From: Candidatus Bipolaricaulota bacterium
GTDB lineage: Bacteria > Bipolaricaulota > Bipolaricaulia > UBA7950 > UBA9294
Direction of reading: 5' to 3'
Length of the DNA: 38,425 nucleotides
Assembly (NCBI GenBank): GCA_027007005.1
Contig: JALTFO010000300.1
Coordinates: 1-38,425 of the forward strand
Part shown: piece after piece, positions 25,610-34,362 of the stretch
Layout: every line of letters starts with the position of its first letter
Numbering within the stretch: position 1 is the first letter of the stretch
The notes under the pieces: model-generated
What the model saw: only the letters and a program-made list of their open reading frames with translations
What the model was told of the DNA's origin: nothing
Database searches by the model: none
Made by a program: the position numbers and the translations under genes

Positions 25610-26424
25610 TTTAGCGTCTCGCGGATCTTCGCGGCCATGGCGATGAATGCCTGTGATATTGGCGATTGCGGTGACTGCAGCACGATCGGTCGTCCGTTGT
25701 CCGCCTCGGCACGCGCCTGCGGATCGATTGGCACCTTACCCAGGAAGAGCACGTCGAGCTTTTTAGCCTCTTTCTCTCCGCCGCCGGAGCCGAACAGGTC
25801 GATTTGTTCCCCGCAGTGAGGACAGATTAAACTGGACATGTTCTCTACTATTCCAATGTTCTTGATCTCCAGCTTCTTTGCCATGTTTGTCGCTCGACGT
25901 GCATCAATCAATGCTACCTCTTGCGGAGTGGTGACAACGATCGCCATCTCCGGCGACGTGTGTTGGGCGATCGTCAGCACCTCATCTCCCGTGCCGGGTG
26001 GAAGATCGGCGATCAGGATATCGAGATCGCCCCACTGAACTTCTCCGAGGAACTGATCAATCACCTTCGAGCGCAGCGGTCCACGCCAGATGATCGGCGT
26101 TCCTCCCTCAACCATCGATGCGATGGAGATGATCTTGATCCCGTTGACCTCGCTGGGGACGATCATGCCGCCTTGCGTTCCCAAGCCACCGACGAGTCCC
26201 GTCATCTGGGGAACATTGGGGCCGGTGATGTCCGCGTCGAGCAGGCCAACCTTCAGTCCGCTTTCAGCAAACGCATACGCTAGATTCACCGCCACCGTTG
26301 TCTTCCCCACTCCGCCTTTTCCACTAAATACTACTACACGGTGTTTGATCCGCTTCATTGCATCTTCGATTCCCTTAGTTGGGCTCTGTGCATGTACCGT
26401 CGGTTGCTGTTTGTTATCGCTCAT
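25606..26424 (-). CDS. mrp: Mrp/NBP35 family Fe-S cluster carrier ATPase
   Basis: 272 residues. Cytosolic P-loop ATPase that binds and delivers [4Fe-4S] clusters. Deviant Walker A GKGGVGKTT near residue 40, DADITGPNVPQM, the GTGDEVLTIAQ switch region, TTPQEVALIDARRA, and the cluster-binding CPHC in NMSSLICPHCGEQIDLFG. The N-terminal DUF59 domain of larger Mrp proteins is absent; instead there are about 30 polar residues. I chose ATG 26424, with GGGAG eight bases before it, over GTG 26433. Overlaps both its upstream and downstream neighbours by ATGA. Confidence 0.95.
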   Translation of the reverse strand: MSDNKQQPTVHAQSPTKGIEDAMKRIKHRVVVFSGKGGVGKTTVAVNLAYAFAESGLKVGLLDADITGPNVPQMTGLVGGLGTQGGMIVPSEVNGIKIISIASMVEGGTPIIWRGPLRSKVIDQFLGEVQWGDLDILIADLPPGTGDEVLTIAQHTSPEMAIVVTTPQEVALIDARRATNMAKKLEIKNIGIVENMSSLICPHCGEQIDLFGSGGGEKEAKKLDVLFLGKVPIDPQARAEADNGRPIVLQSPQSPISQAFIAMAAKIRETLK

Positions 26425-26612
26425 TTTTCGCACTCCCTTTCATCAAGTAGCTTCATGCTCATACGTGCTATATTTGCCTCCTCTTTGATGGCGATATTGT
26501 ACGTGTTACTCATCCCCACGGACAGGGGGCTCATCTCGCTACACACGTTGAAGTGTTCAAGCATGGATGCCTCCCGTAGCAGGTCCCCATTCTTCTCTGG
26601 CAACATGTCCAT
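26421..26612 (-). pseudogene. 63-codon fragment resembling the C-terminus of YggS/PROSC
   Basis: The frame reads DLLREASMLEHFNVCSEM, then SPLSVGMSNTYNIAIKEEAN and IARMSMKLLDERECE. The LSxGMSxxYxxAIxEGATxxRxGxxxFGER signature at the end of the PLP-binding protein YggS is recognisable but degraded (the GATxVRIG stretch reads EANIARMS). Everything before it, including the PLP lysine, is absent: the glnS stop lies 43 bases upstream. The ORF ends ATGA-coupled to mrp, so it may still be translated and serve as a leader for mrp. The alternative is an unrelated small protein. Confidence 0.5.
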
Positions 26613-26655
26613 CTTCTAGTGGGATTGCACTTCTTAGCGCGCTAACGAAGGAAGG

Positions 26656-28404
26656 TCACTTTCTCCTTTGCAGCTTGGCCCAGGTATCGCGCAGCGTCAC
26701 TGTGCGATTGAAGACTGGTCTACCCGGTGATGAGTTCGGATCAACGCAGAAGTAGCCTTTGCGTTCGAACTGGAACCGCTCTCCCGGCGTGACCTCTGCA
26801 AGGTCAGGCTCCATCTTGCATCCAGTGAGCACCACAAGCGAGTCTGGATTGAGGCCATCCAGCCAGTCCTCTCCCTCTTTTACATCGAGAGGATTCTCGT
26901 TGGTGAATAGGTTATTGTAGAGCCGTACCTCGGCATCGATTGCGTGCTGCGACGACACCCAGTGCAGGGTCGCCTTCACCCGGCGACCATCGGGAGCGTT
27001 TCCCCCACGAGTGGCTGGGTCGTACGTGCAGTGAAGCTCCACAACGTTTCCCGCCTCGTCTTTGACCACATCGGTACAGGTGATGAAGTAAGCGTAACGC
27101 AGGCGCACTTCGCGACCGGGAGCGAGGCGATAGAATTTCTTTGGCGGATCCTCCATGAAGTCTTCCCGCTCGATGTACAGCTCGCGCGAGAAGGGAACCT
27201 GGCGTGTCCCAGCGGATTCATCCTCGGGGTTGTTAATCGCCGTCAACTCTTCCACCTGCCCCTTGGGGTAGTTGGTGATTATAACCTTCAACGGATTGAG
27301 GACAGCCATCCTTCGCTGTGCTCGCTTGTTTAGGTCCTGACGCAGGCAGTACTCGAGGAAGGCGACATCCACGTATCCATCGGACTTGGTTACGCCGATT
27401 CCGTGAATGAAGTCCAAGATTGCCTTGGGGGTGAACCCGCGTCGGCGTAGGCCGCGCAGCGTGGGCATCCGTGGGTCATCCCATCCATTGACATGGTCTT
27501 CCTCGACGAGCTGGCGCAACTTGCGCTTGCTCATCACCGTGTGTGTTAGATTTAAGCGACCGTACTCAATCTGCCGTGGACGATGCTCCACAGGGAGTTG
27601 GTCGAGGAACCAGTTGTACAGCGGGCGATGGTTCTCAAACTCTAGGCTGCATGTGGAGTGCGTGATCCCCTCGATCGCGTCAGATTGACCGTGAGTCCAG
27701 TCGTAGGTGGGGTAGATGCACCACGTGTCGCCCTGGCGGTGGTGTGTGGCGCGTAGGATCCGGTACATCACTGGATCGCGCATATTCAGGTTGGGATGTG
27801 CCATATCGATCTTAGCGCGCAACGTCTTTGCTCCATCGGGGAACTCGCCGGCGCGCATGCGCCTAAACAGATCGAGATTCTCTTCCACACTGCGGTTGCG
27901 ATACGGACTATCCTTCCCTGGTGGGGTGATCGTCTTGCCATTCTCGTGGATTGCTCTGCCGCGATACTCGCTGATCTCTTCTGCTGAGAGATCACATACG
28001 TACGCCTTCCCTTCTTTGATCAGATACTCCGCCCACTCGTAGAGTTGCTCGAAGTAGTCGGAGGCGAAGAATAGACGATCTTCCCAATTGACACCAAGCC
28101 AGTGCATGTCCTCAATGATCCCGTCAACGAATTGCTGCTCCTCGGCAGCGGGGTTAGTGTCATCGAAACGCAGGTTGAACTTGCCGTTGAAGTCCTGTGC
28201 GATCCCGTACGCCAGCAGGAACCCCTTGGCGTGTCCGATGTGGATGTATCCGTTGGGCTCCGGTGGCCAGCGCGTGTGTACCCGGCCATCGTTCTTCCCC
28301 TCGGCGACGTCCTGTGCCACTATTTGGCGAATGAAATCGACGTGCGTTTCTTCCGGTTTTCCCATTTCAGTATTTTCGGTATTGCGTGGTCTATCCTCTG
28401 TCAT
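26656..28404 (-). CDS. glnS: Glutaminyl-tRNA synthetase
   Basis: 582 residues; attaches glutamine to tRNA-Gln. Class I signatures: [15 protein letters not shown] (HIGH) near residue 50, [37 protein letters not shown] and the KMSKS equivalent [12 protein letters not shown], followed by two anticodon-binding beta barrels ([33 protein letters not shown]). These residues distinguish GlnRS from GluRS. GAGAGG precedes the ATG. GlnRS entered bacteria from eukaryotes and is patchy, so it is useful for placing the organism. A tRNA-Gln lies 6 kb away in the window. Confidence 0.95.
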   Translation of the reverse strand: MTEDRPRNTENTEMGKPEETHVDFIRQIVAQDVAEGKNDGRVHTRWPPEPNGYIHIGHAKGFLLAYGIAQDFNGKFNLRFDDTNPAAEEQQFVDGIIEDMHWLGVNWEDRLFFASDYFEQLYEWAEYLIKEGKAYVCDLSAEEISEYRGRAIHENGKTITPPGKDSPYRNRSVEENLDLFRRMRAGEFPDGAKTLRAKIDMAHPNLNMRDPVMYRILRATHHRQGDTWCIYPTYDWTHGQSDAIEGITHSTCSLEFENHRPLYNWFLDQLPVEHRPRQIEYGRLNLTHTVMSKRKLRQLVEEDHVNGWDDPRMPTLRGLRRRGFTPKAILDFIHGIGVTKSDGYVDVAFLEYCLRQDLNKRAQRRMAVLNPLKVIITNYPKGQVEELTAINNPEDESAGTRQVPFSRELYIEREDFMEDPPKKFYRLAPGREVRLRYAYFITCTDVVKDEAGNVVELHCTYDPATRGGNAPDGRRVKATLHWVSSQHAIDAEVRLYNNLFTNENPLDVKEGEDWLDGLNPDSLVVLTGCKMEPDLAEVTPGERFQFERKGYFCVDPNSSPGRPVFNRTVTLRDTWAKLQRRK

Positions 28405-28593
28405 ATCGTCCTCTCTTTCAGGCTTGACATTAAGATACCCAAACCGCGTCTTCCTTGCCAGTCTGACCTGCTTGCGGCATGTACACTATCCAGACTGTGA
28501 TCCTTGTTACAGACCTAACGGGGCACAGGCGGGTACACTATCACAAGGAATAGATTCTCGCTTGTACTGAATTAGACTGGGGAGTGACCGACA
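28405..28593. repeat. Divergent intergenic region with a repeated decamer
   Basis: Between glnS and the large repeat protein gene. GTACACTATC occurs twice (28481-28490 and 28533-28542), 52 bases apart, and CAGTCTG (28459-28465) / CAGACTG (28491-28497) flank the first copy as a 7-bp inverted repeat. This could be a regulator site; I could not place a confident promoter in either direction. Confidence 0.4.
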
Positions 28594-31500
28594 TTGTCTA
28601 GGATAACGGTTCGTCGTTTTGTGCTGGGGTTGATGTTCGTGTGTCTGGCGTATCTTGGGGTATTGGGCATCGCTCAGACGCCCGCGGACCAGGATCTGGT
28701 AGTGGTGCGCACTATCTCAACAGCGTGCGCACTGCCTGAGAGCATGTTCCTTGTGACACTACACATCGAAGTTGGAAATGATATGAACGGGGTAGGGATC
28801 GAAGAGACGCTTCCCTATGGCTGGAAGATTCATCCGCTGGAGAACGCAGGGGCTGCGTTTAAGCAAGCTCAGTCGCAGTGGACATTCGGAGGTAAGATCA
28901 GGGCAGGGAAGAAGATCGATATCTGCTACGAAGTCACTGTCCCTTCGGCTGATAAGCTATACTCTCACACACTGCCGGAGTGCTTCTCGATAACTGGCAC
29001 CTTTAAGAGCAAGATCCCCGCGGTTCAAGTGGCAGTGAGTGGGGATACGGAAATACAGGTGTTATCGGCATTACCGGTAATGAGCGCTATCGCTCACCTC
29101 GCACCGGCAAACGATAAGCACCCGACGGACACGATCGACCTGCGCCTCTCCCAGAAGATCACCCGTCAACAACTGGCGCAGGCAATAAAAATGTGGAGGA
29201 CGGATACAACGATCCCGGATACGCGCGGGGAGACGATCGACCTCACGATGATGGAGAGGATCATCTCCTATTATGAAACGTGCACACCGGTTGATGAGCA
29301 GCTTCCGCCGGCTGGCAATTACGGATTACACGCCGTGAGGACGATTACCACATTCCTGCCTAGCGATACGATCCTCCTTCCGCACGGCTGCCTCGATCCG
29401 GGAATTGACGCCCGCAGGTTCCTCGTGAGCGTGGAGGTGACCGCGGAGCATGACGCCTACGGCGTGGGGTTGAGGGAGTGGTTCCCGACCGGATGGCATG
29501 TCAGCCCTCTCGATAATGATGGGTTTGCCTATTGCCCCTCGCATGCGGAGTGGATCTATTCCGGGCGCCTTGCAGCAGGAGATAAGAAGACGATCATCTA
29601 TCAGGTGGAGGCGGCACCGACGCCGCCCGAAGGGAGCGATTGCCCATCTGGCTGTTGTGGAACAAACGCAAAGATTGTCGGGAGCATCTCTAGCACCCTT
29701 GGCTGCGGTGAGCAGGGCGTCACCGGCGAAGACACGGTCCACATCTGGCAATGCTTGCCGGTAATCCTCGCCATATCGCGCTGGGATGCGGCAAACGACT
29801 CCCTGGACGTAAAGCTATCAAACAACATATCCTTCGAGCAGGTACAGCGAGCAATCGCCTTCTGGGAGCAGAGCGCGGCCGTGCCGTACACCTGCGGGTA
29901 CACGGTGGGATATGAAACGCTGAAGAGCATCGTCGCCTATTGGTTGACAGGCACGCCTGTCACAAAGCCCATCGTAGGGGCTAAAGCGGCAGCGACACCA
30001 ACAAAAGCTCCCCCAGGATCATATGATTGGTTCTGTCAGATGAAGGATATGCAGGAGGGCGAAGACAGAGCGACAGAAGCATCCACTCCAGTAGTAGTAG
30101 TTGCCAAGGTAGACCGACAACTGACATGCCTTGCCAGCGTCGCTACGCTGACCGCAACGATCTCCGGTGGCAGGCCGCCGTATACTTACACGTGGAAGGA
30201 CCAACAGGGAAACAAGGTTGGCACGAGCAGCAAGATAACCGTCGACAAACCAGGAACATACCTTGTCGTAGTTAATTCGGCGGGATGCTGTGCTGGCAGT
30301 GACTACGTGACCGTGACGCAGGACATTGTGCCGCCAACGGTCAGCGCTGGTTACGATAAGTTGCTGACGTGTGCTGTGACATCTGTCACACTCGACGGAT
30401 CGGCGAGTGGCGGTACACCTCCGTACACGTACACCTGGACTGATTCATCAGGCAACGTCATCGGCAAGACAGAAGACATCACCGTTGATACGCCCGATAC
30501 GTACACGCTCACCGTGACTGGTACGAACGGCTGCTCGGCAAGCGATAGTGCTGTTGTGACGCAGGACATCGTCCCACCGGCGGTCAGCGCTGGTTCCGAT
30601 AAGTTGCTGACGTGTGCTGTGACATCCGTCACACTCGACGGATCGGCAAGTGGAGGGACACCTCCGTACACGTACGCCTGGGCTGACTCATCAGGGAACG
30701 TCATCGGCAAGACAGAAGACATAACTGTTCATACGCCCGACACGTACACACTTACCGTGACTGGTACGAATGGCTGCTCGGCAAGCGATAGTGCTGTTGT
30801 GACGCAGGACATCGTTCCACCGGTGGTCGATGCCGGCGCTGACCATACGATTACCTGCGCCAACCCAACAGCGAAGCTAGATGCCACCGTCAGCGGAGGA
30901 GAACCTCCCTATACTTACGAATGGAAGGATTCCGACGGCACGGTCGTCGGCTGCACCGAGGACATTATTGTAGATAAGCCGGGGATCTATTTGCTGATTG
31001 CAACGGGACTAAATGGATGCGAGGCAAGCGACCGCGTGACGGTGAATGAAGACGTTACACCACCGATTGTGGAGATCACCTCCAGCGCTTCAACGCTGAC
31101 GTGCCTGGTGGAGCAGATAACGCTCCAGGCCGTCGTGAGCGGAGGATGTCACACCTACACCTATGATTGGGTGAACTCCAACGGTGATGTGATCGGCTGC
31201 ACCGATGAGATTAGGGTTGAGAAACCTGATACCTACACGGTGATGGTCACCGGAGGAAACGGCTGTTCGGCAAGCGCCAGCATAACCATTGCGCAGGACA
31301 TTGTGCCGCCAACGGTCAGCGCGGGCCCTGCTCAGGTTCTTACTTGTGCTGTAACAGCTGTCACACTCGACGGATCGGCCAGTGGGGGGACACCTCCGTA
31401 CACATACGCCTGGACTGATTCATCAGGCAACGTCATCGGCAAGACAGAAGACATCACCGTTCATACGCCCGATACGTACACACTCACCGTGACTGGTACG

Positions 31501-32763
31501 AACGGCTGCTCGGCAAGCGATAGTGCTGTTGTGACGCAGGACATCGTCCCACCGACGGTCGATGCTGGCCCTGCTCAGATTCTCACCTGCGCTGTGACAT
31601 CCGTCACACTCAACGGTTCGGTGAGCGGTGGGACACCGCCGTACTCCTACGTGTGGACCGATACGTCGGGTGACGTCATTGCGAGGAGCGAGGATGCTGC
31701 CGTGAGCGATCCTGGTACGTACTTCTTCACAGTCACCGGGGCGAATGGCTGCGCCGCGAGCGACAGCGTGGATGTGACGCAGGACATCAGCGTACCAATA
31801 GTTGCTATTGCCGCTGTGCAGACGCTAAGCTGCATTGTGACATCTGTCACACTCGATGGCTCGGCAAGCAGCGGCACGCCGCCGTACACGTATGCATGGA
31901 CAGACACCGCTGGCAGCGTCATTGGACGGAGCGAAGATGTTGAGGTCGAAGACCCCGGTACGTACACACTCACCGTAACTGGTGCGAACGGCTGTTCCGC
32001 GAGCAAACGCGTGACTGTGGCACAGGACATTGAGCCACCGACAGTCGACGCCGGTCCGGATCGTGATCTAACGTGCCTGGTCAAGGAAGTGATGCTGTCA
32101 GCCTGTGTTTCCGGTGGCAAAACGCCATACCTTTACCTGTGGCGGGACACTGCTGGGAACGTCCTATCAATGAAACAAACGCTTGTTGTTGATGCTGCGG
32201 GAATGTATCAAGTCACCGTCGTCGGGGCGAACGGATGCTGCGCAAGCGACGAGGTCGCTGTAATTAACAACACTGCCCCGCCAGTAGTCGATGCGGGGCC
32301 GGATATGACGATCACCTGTGCTAGCCCTGATGTGCACATCGATGCTACTATCTCTGGTGGGCAGGCACCGTATGACATCTTGTGGCTGAACGATTGTGGC
32401 GACACTGTCGCTACCACGGAGGATATCACGGTCACGCTGCCTGGTGTGTACGAGGTTATTGTCACTGGCGCCAATGGGTGCTCGGCAAGCGATACGGTCA
32501 CCGTGATCGACGGGATCGTCCCACCAAGCGTGGACGCCGGGCCGGACAGAGTGTTGACCTGCGAGAACGAAGAAGTCCTGCTCGATGCCACCGTCTCGGG
32601 AGGAGCATGTCCCTACACCTACAAGTGGACGAACTCCTGTGGAGCGGTGGTAGGGACAACAGAGGATATCACCGTCTCTCTGCCGAGCGTCTACACGTTG
32701 ACAGTTACCAGCGCCAATGGCTGCATCGGTTCAGATAGCGTTGAGGTAACGAAGGAAGAGTAA
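28594..32763 (+). CDS. Large secreted cysteine-rich PKD/SprB-like repeat protein
   Basis: 1389 residues. TTG start with GGGGAGTGA upstream; signal peptide RRFVLGLMFVCLAYLGVLGIA, cleavage likely after it. Two related modules follow (about residues 34-235 and 245-455), each a beta-rich domain with a GxGxxExxPxGWxxxPL pattern and then a dockerin-like helical pair (AIxxW...VPxT.G...I...I..Y..GTPV). A Thr/Pro/acidic linker leads to eleven tandem repeats of 81 residues (residues 502 to the end). Each repeat has GGTPPYTYxWTDSSG and GTNGCSASD and, in nearly all, a conserved cysteine pair (LTC and NGC), probably a disulfide. No LPXTG, C-terminal sorting domain or anchor is visible. It is likely a surface or matrix adhesin; function inferred only from architecture. 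Confidence 0.85.
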   Translation: MSRITVRRFVLGLMFVCLAYLGVLGIAQTPADQDLVVVRTISTACALPESMFLVTLHIEVGNDMNGVGIEETLPYGWKIHPLENAGAAFKQAQSQWTFGGKIRAGKKIDICYEVTVPSADKLYSHTLPECFSITGTFKSKIPAVQVAVSGDTEIQVLSALPVMSAIAHLAPANDKHPTDTIDLRLSQKITRQQLAQAIKMWRTDTTIPDTRGETIDLTMMERIISYYETCTPVDEQLPPAGNYGLHAVRTITTFLPSDTILLPHGCLDPGIDARRFLVSVEVTAEHDAYGVGLREWFPTGWHVSPLDNDGFAYCPSHAEWIYSGRLAAGDKKTIIYQVEAAPTPPEGSDCPSGCCGTNAKIVGSISSTLGCGEQGVTGEDTVHIWQCLPVILAISRWDAANDSLDVKLSNNISFEQVQRAIAFWEQSAAVPYTCGYTVGYETLKSIVAYWLTGTPVTKPIVGAKAAATPTKAPPGSYDWFCQMKDMQEGEDRATEASTPVVVVAKVDRQLTCLASVATLTATISGGRPPYTYTWKDQQGNKVGTSSKITVDKPGTYLVVVNSAGCCAGSDYVTVTQDIVPPTVSAGYDKLLTCAVTSVTLDGSASGGTPPYTYTWTDSSGNVIGKTEDITVDTPDTYTLTVTGTNGCSASDSAVVTQDIVPPAVSAGSDKLLTCAVTSVTLDGSASGGTPPYTYAWADSSGNVIGKTEDITVHTPDTYTLTVTGTNGCSASDSAVVTQDIVPPVVDAGADHTITCANPTAKLDATVSGGEPPYTYEWKDSDGTVVGCTEDIIVDKPGIYLLIATGLNGCEASDRVTVNEDVTPPIVEITSSASTLTCLVEQITLQAVVSGGCHTYTYDWVNSNGDVIGCTDEIRVEKPDTYTVMVTGGNGCSASASITIAQDIVPPTVSAGPAQVLTCAVTAVTLDGSASGGTPPYTYAWTDSSGNVIGKTEDITVHTPDTYTLTVTGTNGCSASDSAVVTQDIVPPTVDAGPAQILTCAVTSVTLNGSVSGGTPPYSYVWTDTSGDVIARSEDAAVSDPGTYFFTVTGANGCAASDSVDVTQDISVPIVAIAAVQTLSCIVTSVTLDGSASSGTPPYTYAWTDTAGSVIGRSEDVEVEDPGTYTLTVTGANGCSASKRVTVAQDIEPPTVDAGPDRDLTCLVKEVMLSACVSGGKTPYLYLWRDTAGNVLSMKQTLVVDAAGMYQVTVVGANGCCASDEVAVINNTAPPVVDAGPDMTITCASPDVHIDATISGGQAPYDILWLNDCGDTVATTEDITVTLPGVYEVIVTGANGCSASDTVTVIDGIVPPSVDAGPDRVLTCENEEVLLDATVSGGACPYTYKWTNSCGAVVGTTEDITVSLPSVYTLTVTSANGCIGSDSVEVTKEE
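30097..32760 (+). repeat. Eleven tandem 243-bp coding repeats
   Basis: Repeat starts: 30097, 30340, 30583, 30826, 31069, 31315, 31558, 31801, 32044, 32287 and 32530; unit length 243 bp except the fifth (246 bp). Copies 2, 3 and 6 are very close at DNA level (about 18 differences in 243 bases between copies 2 and 3 by eye), the others are diverged, so local duplication or gene conversion has homogenised part of the array. Confidence 0.9.
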
Positions 32764-32814
32764 GTGCTAGTTGGATGCATATGCTTGCGCTGGCTCGTGA
32801 ACGGAAGAGAAGGA

Positions 32815-32845
32815 AGCGGCACGCTCAGGTCATGAACGTGCCGCT
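32815..32845. terminator. Bidirectional hairpin between convergent genes
   Basis: Perfect 9-bp stem AGCGGCACG (32815-32823) / CGTGCCGCT (32837-32845), 13-base loop. The minus strand continues with a pyrimidine tract (TTCCTTCTCTTCC). A second small hairpin, GGATCAA (32861-32867) / TTGATCC (32874-32880), lies beside it. No strong T-run on the plus strand. Confidence 0.55.
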
Positions 32846-32895
32846 CGATCTTGCTAGACAGGATCAACCTTGTTTGATCCAGCTCAGTTGATTCC

Positions 32896-34029
32896 CTACT
32901 TATCGGGAACGATCTCGAATGCCGCAAAGACGTTGCGCTGATACTTCGGGTTGAAGTTGTTGTCCGAACCGATGATCAGCGTGTAATCTCCGTTTGGAAG
33001 CTGCGGCCCAAGGCTGATTGCCTCCATGTTGTCCGGATCGAAATCGACCTGTGTGAGGTCCTTGTTGTCCGAGATGATCAATAACGGTGTTTTCTCCAAA
33101 ATCGATAGAGTATGTGGATTATTCGGATCAGCCAATGCATCGATCCCCATAACGTTTGTGCTGTCATCGAACTTAACACCGAACAGGCCGATCTGGTTTC
33201 CCGCGCCGCTAACATACGATCGCTCCATCACGATCAGGTCGAACTGCGACGTTATGTGCCCGACGTAGACCATCCCCGGGACTCCGTTGTCACCGGATTT
33301 CCCTTCTGGTGGAGCGGCGAACATCGGCTCGGTGATGTACACGTATTCTGCCTTTTCTACAGGAGTGCCTCCGCTCATATCATATTCGATCATCCGCACG
33401 GGCGTACCGGCAGTTGGGGTGGCGACATCTCCATCTTGCACCAGCGCTTCTTCGTTCATCACAAACAGCGTGGCGTAATCCGGTGTAAGCGCGCTCGCCT
33501 CAAACGATAAGTTCGTCCTGACTCCCCGCACCTGCTTGTCACCGTCGAATGCGGGGACAAACTTCTCCGGAACAGGGATCGAGCTTAAGAATCCTCCATC
33601 GTGCGAAAACTGCCGTATCCACGGGTTGTTGTCCTGGTCCCTCTCCGAGCAGACTATAAATCCCGTCGGGGTCCATAGGACATCTTCAGCATCGATGCTG
33701 TTAGGCGCGTACGATCCTCCATCCGTCGTTTTTAGGTGTACCACGCCGACAACATTTACCCCATGGATTCCAGTTTCGTCAACGTCGATATTGAGCTTGT
33801 ACAACAACCCCGGCGGATCGACGTTTGATCCCTTATCATCGCAGACAGCGTAGAAACTGCCGTCGCTTGCCAGTGTGAGCCCGGAGATTCCACCGACATT
33901 TATCCCGTTGAACGTCCAACCATTGCGCGGCGGATCAAAGCTCCCTAAGTACTTAAGACTCATGGAGAACGCGCTAATACCGACCAGTAAGCAAATTACA
34001 ACGGCTAGCACCGTTAATCGACGTACCAT
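32896..34029 (-). CDS. Exported phytase-esterase-like protein
   Basis: 377 residues. A signal peptide (VRRLTVLAVVICLLVGISAFS) is followed by a beta-propeller-like protein of the 'esterase-like activity of phytase' family: GGISGLTLASDGSFYAVCDD, DAEDVLWTPTGFIVCSERD, NLSFEASALTPDYATLFVMNE, the GPQLPNGDYTLIIGSDNNF ending and acidic residues that could bind calcium. Members are periplasmic or extracellular; substrates are rarely known. I chose ATG 34029 because GGAGGGG precedes it closely; ATG 34047 would place that Shine-Dalgarno inside the gene. It converges with the large repeat protein gene. Confidence 0.82.
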   Translation of the reverse strand: MVRRLTVLAVVICLLVGISAFSMSLKYLGSFDPPRNGWTFNGINVGGISGLTLASDGSFYAVCDDKGSNVDPPGLLYKLNIDVDETGIHGVNVVGVVHLKTTDGGSYAPNSIDAEDVLWTPTGFIVCSERDQDNNPWIRQFSHDGGFLSSIPVPEKFVPAFDGDKQVRGVRTNLSFEASALTPDYATLFVMNEEALVQDGDVATPTAGTPVRMIEYDMSGGTPVEKAEYVYITEPMFAAPPEGKSGDNGVPGMVYVGHITSQFDLIVMERSYVSGAGNQIGLFGVKFDDSTNVMGIDALADPNNPHTLSILEKTPLLIISDNKDLTQVDFDPDNMEAISLGPQLPNGDYTLIIGSDNNFNPKYQRNVFAAFEIVPDK

Positions 34030-34110
34030 TTCCCCTCCTTTGATCATGAAAGTTTCCTGTTCTCGCCACCTTCTGCATCGATTCTTGTATCACATCACCT
34101 CCTCCCGACC

Positions 34111-34139
34111 ATTATAGGCATCCTGCCCGCGTTGACCAA
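34111..34139 (-). promoter_or_regulatory. Promoter of the phytase-esterase-like gene
   Basis: Minus strand TTGGTC (34134-34139), 17-base spacer, consensus TATAAT (34111-34116). Start near 34104; leader about 75 bases containing GGGAGGAGGTG (34106-34096). Confidence 0.68.
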
Positions 34140-34202
34140 GAGATCCGTTGTAAAGAAAGGGGACACAATAGGGGGATAAGTCCAGCTGCGTGTGAAAATA
34201 AC

Positions 34203-34276
34203 TGGTTGGGAGAGGAGGATTCGAACCCCCACTAACAGGGCCAGGGCCTGTCGTCCTACCATTAAACGATCTCCCA
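34203..34276 (-). tRNA. tRNA-Gln (anticodon CTG)
   Basis: Full cloverleaf with encoded CCA, 74 bases. Acceptor TGGGAGA/TCTCCCA, D-arm GTTTAATGGTAGGAC, anticodon stem ACAGG/CCTGT with loop CCCTGGC (anticodon CTG at positions 34-36), variable TAGT, T-arm GGGGG-TTCGAAT-CCTCC, discriminator A. The arms match bacterial tRNA-Gln. Position 33 is C rather than the nearly universal U. The U1-A72 pair is present. The sequence is otherwise well paired, so this looks like a functional tRNA unless the base is a sequencing error. Confidence 0.93.
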
Positions 34277-34288
34277 ATTAGTAATAAG

Positions 34289-34317
34289 ATCTTAATGAAC
34301 GCGCCCCATCCTGTCAA
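34289..34317 (-). promoter_or_regulatory. Promoter of tRNA-Gln
   Basis: Minus strand consensus TTGACA (34312-34317), 17-base spacer, TAAGAT (34289-34294). Transcription would begin about six bases before the mature tRNA 5' end. Confidence 0.7.
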
Positions 34318-34326
34318 GACGAGTGG

Positions 34327-34356
34327 TTGCACCGTCGATCACTGGAGCGCTACAAT
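34327..34356 (+). promoter_or_regulatory. Promoter of the MEMO1-family gene, probably leaderless
   Basis: TTGCAC (34327-34332), 18-base spacer, TACAAT (34351-34356). ATG 34363 begins six bases after the -10, exactly where transcription should start. Confidence 0.68.
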
Positions 34357-34362
34357 CTTTGC

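Noticed and set aside
28480-28554. 24-codon plus-strand frame in the glnS upstream gap
   Set aside because: No ribosome binding site and no family; it overlaps the repeated decamer and is likely chance.
30351-32591. Long minus-strand frames across the repeat array (for example 30351-30722 and 31647-32120)
   Set aside because: They repeat with the sense repeats, are Ser/Val/Thr-rich antisense shadows, and lack ribosome binding sites.
30097-32760. CRISPR-like periodic repeats
   Set aside because: The 243-bp period is continuous coding sequence with no unique spacers of 30-40 bases.
34090-34332. Minus-strand 80-codon frame covering the tRNA
   Set aside because: It runs through the tRNA-Gln gene and has no recognisable protein content.
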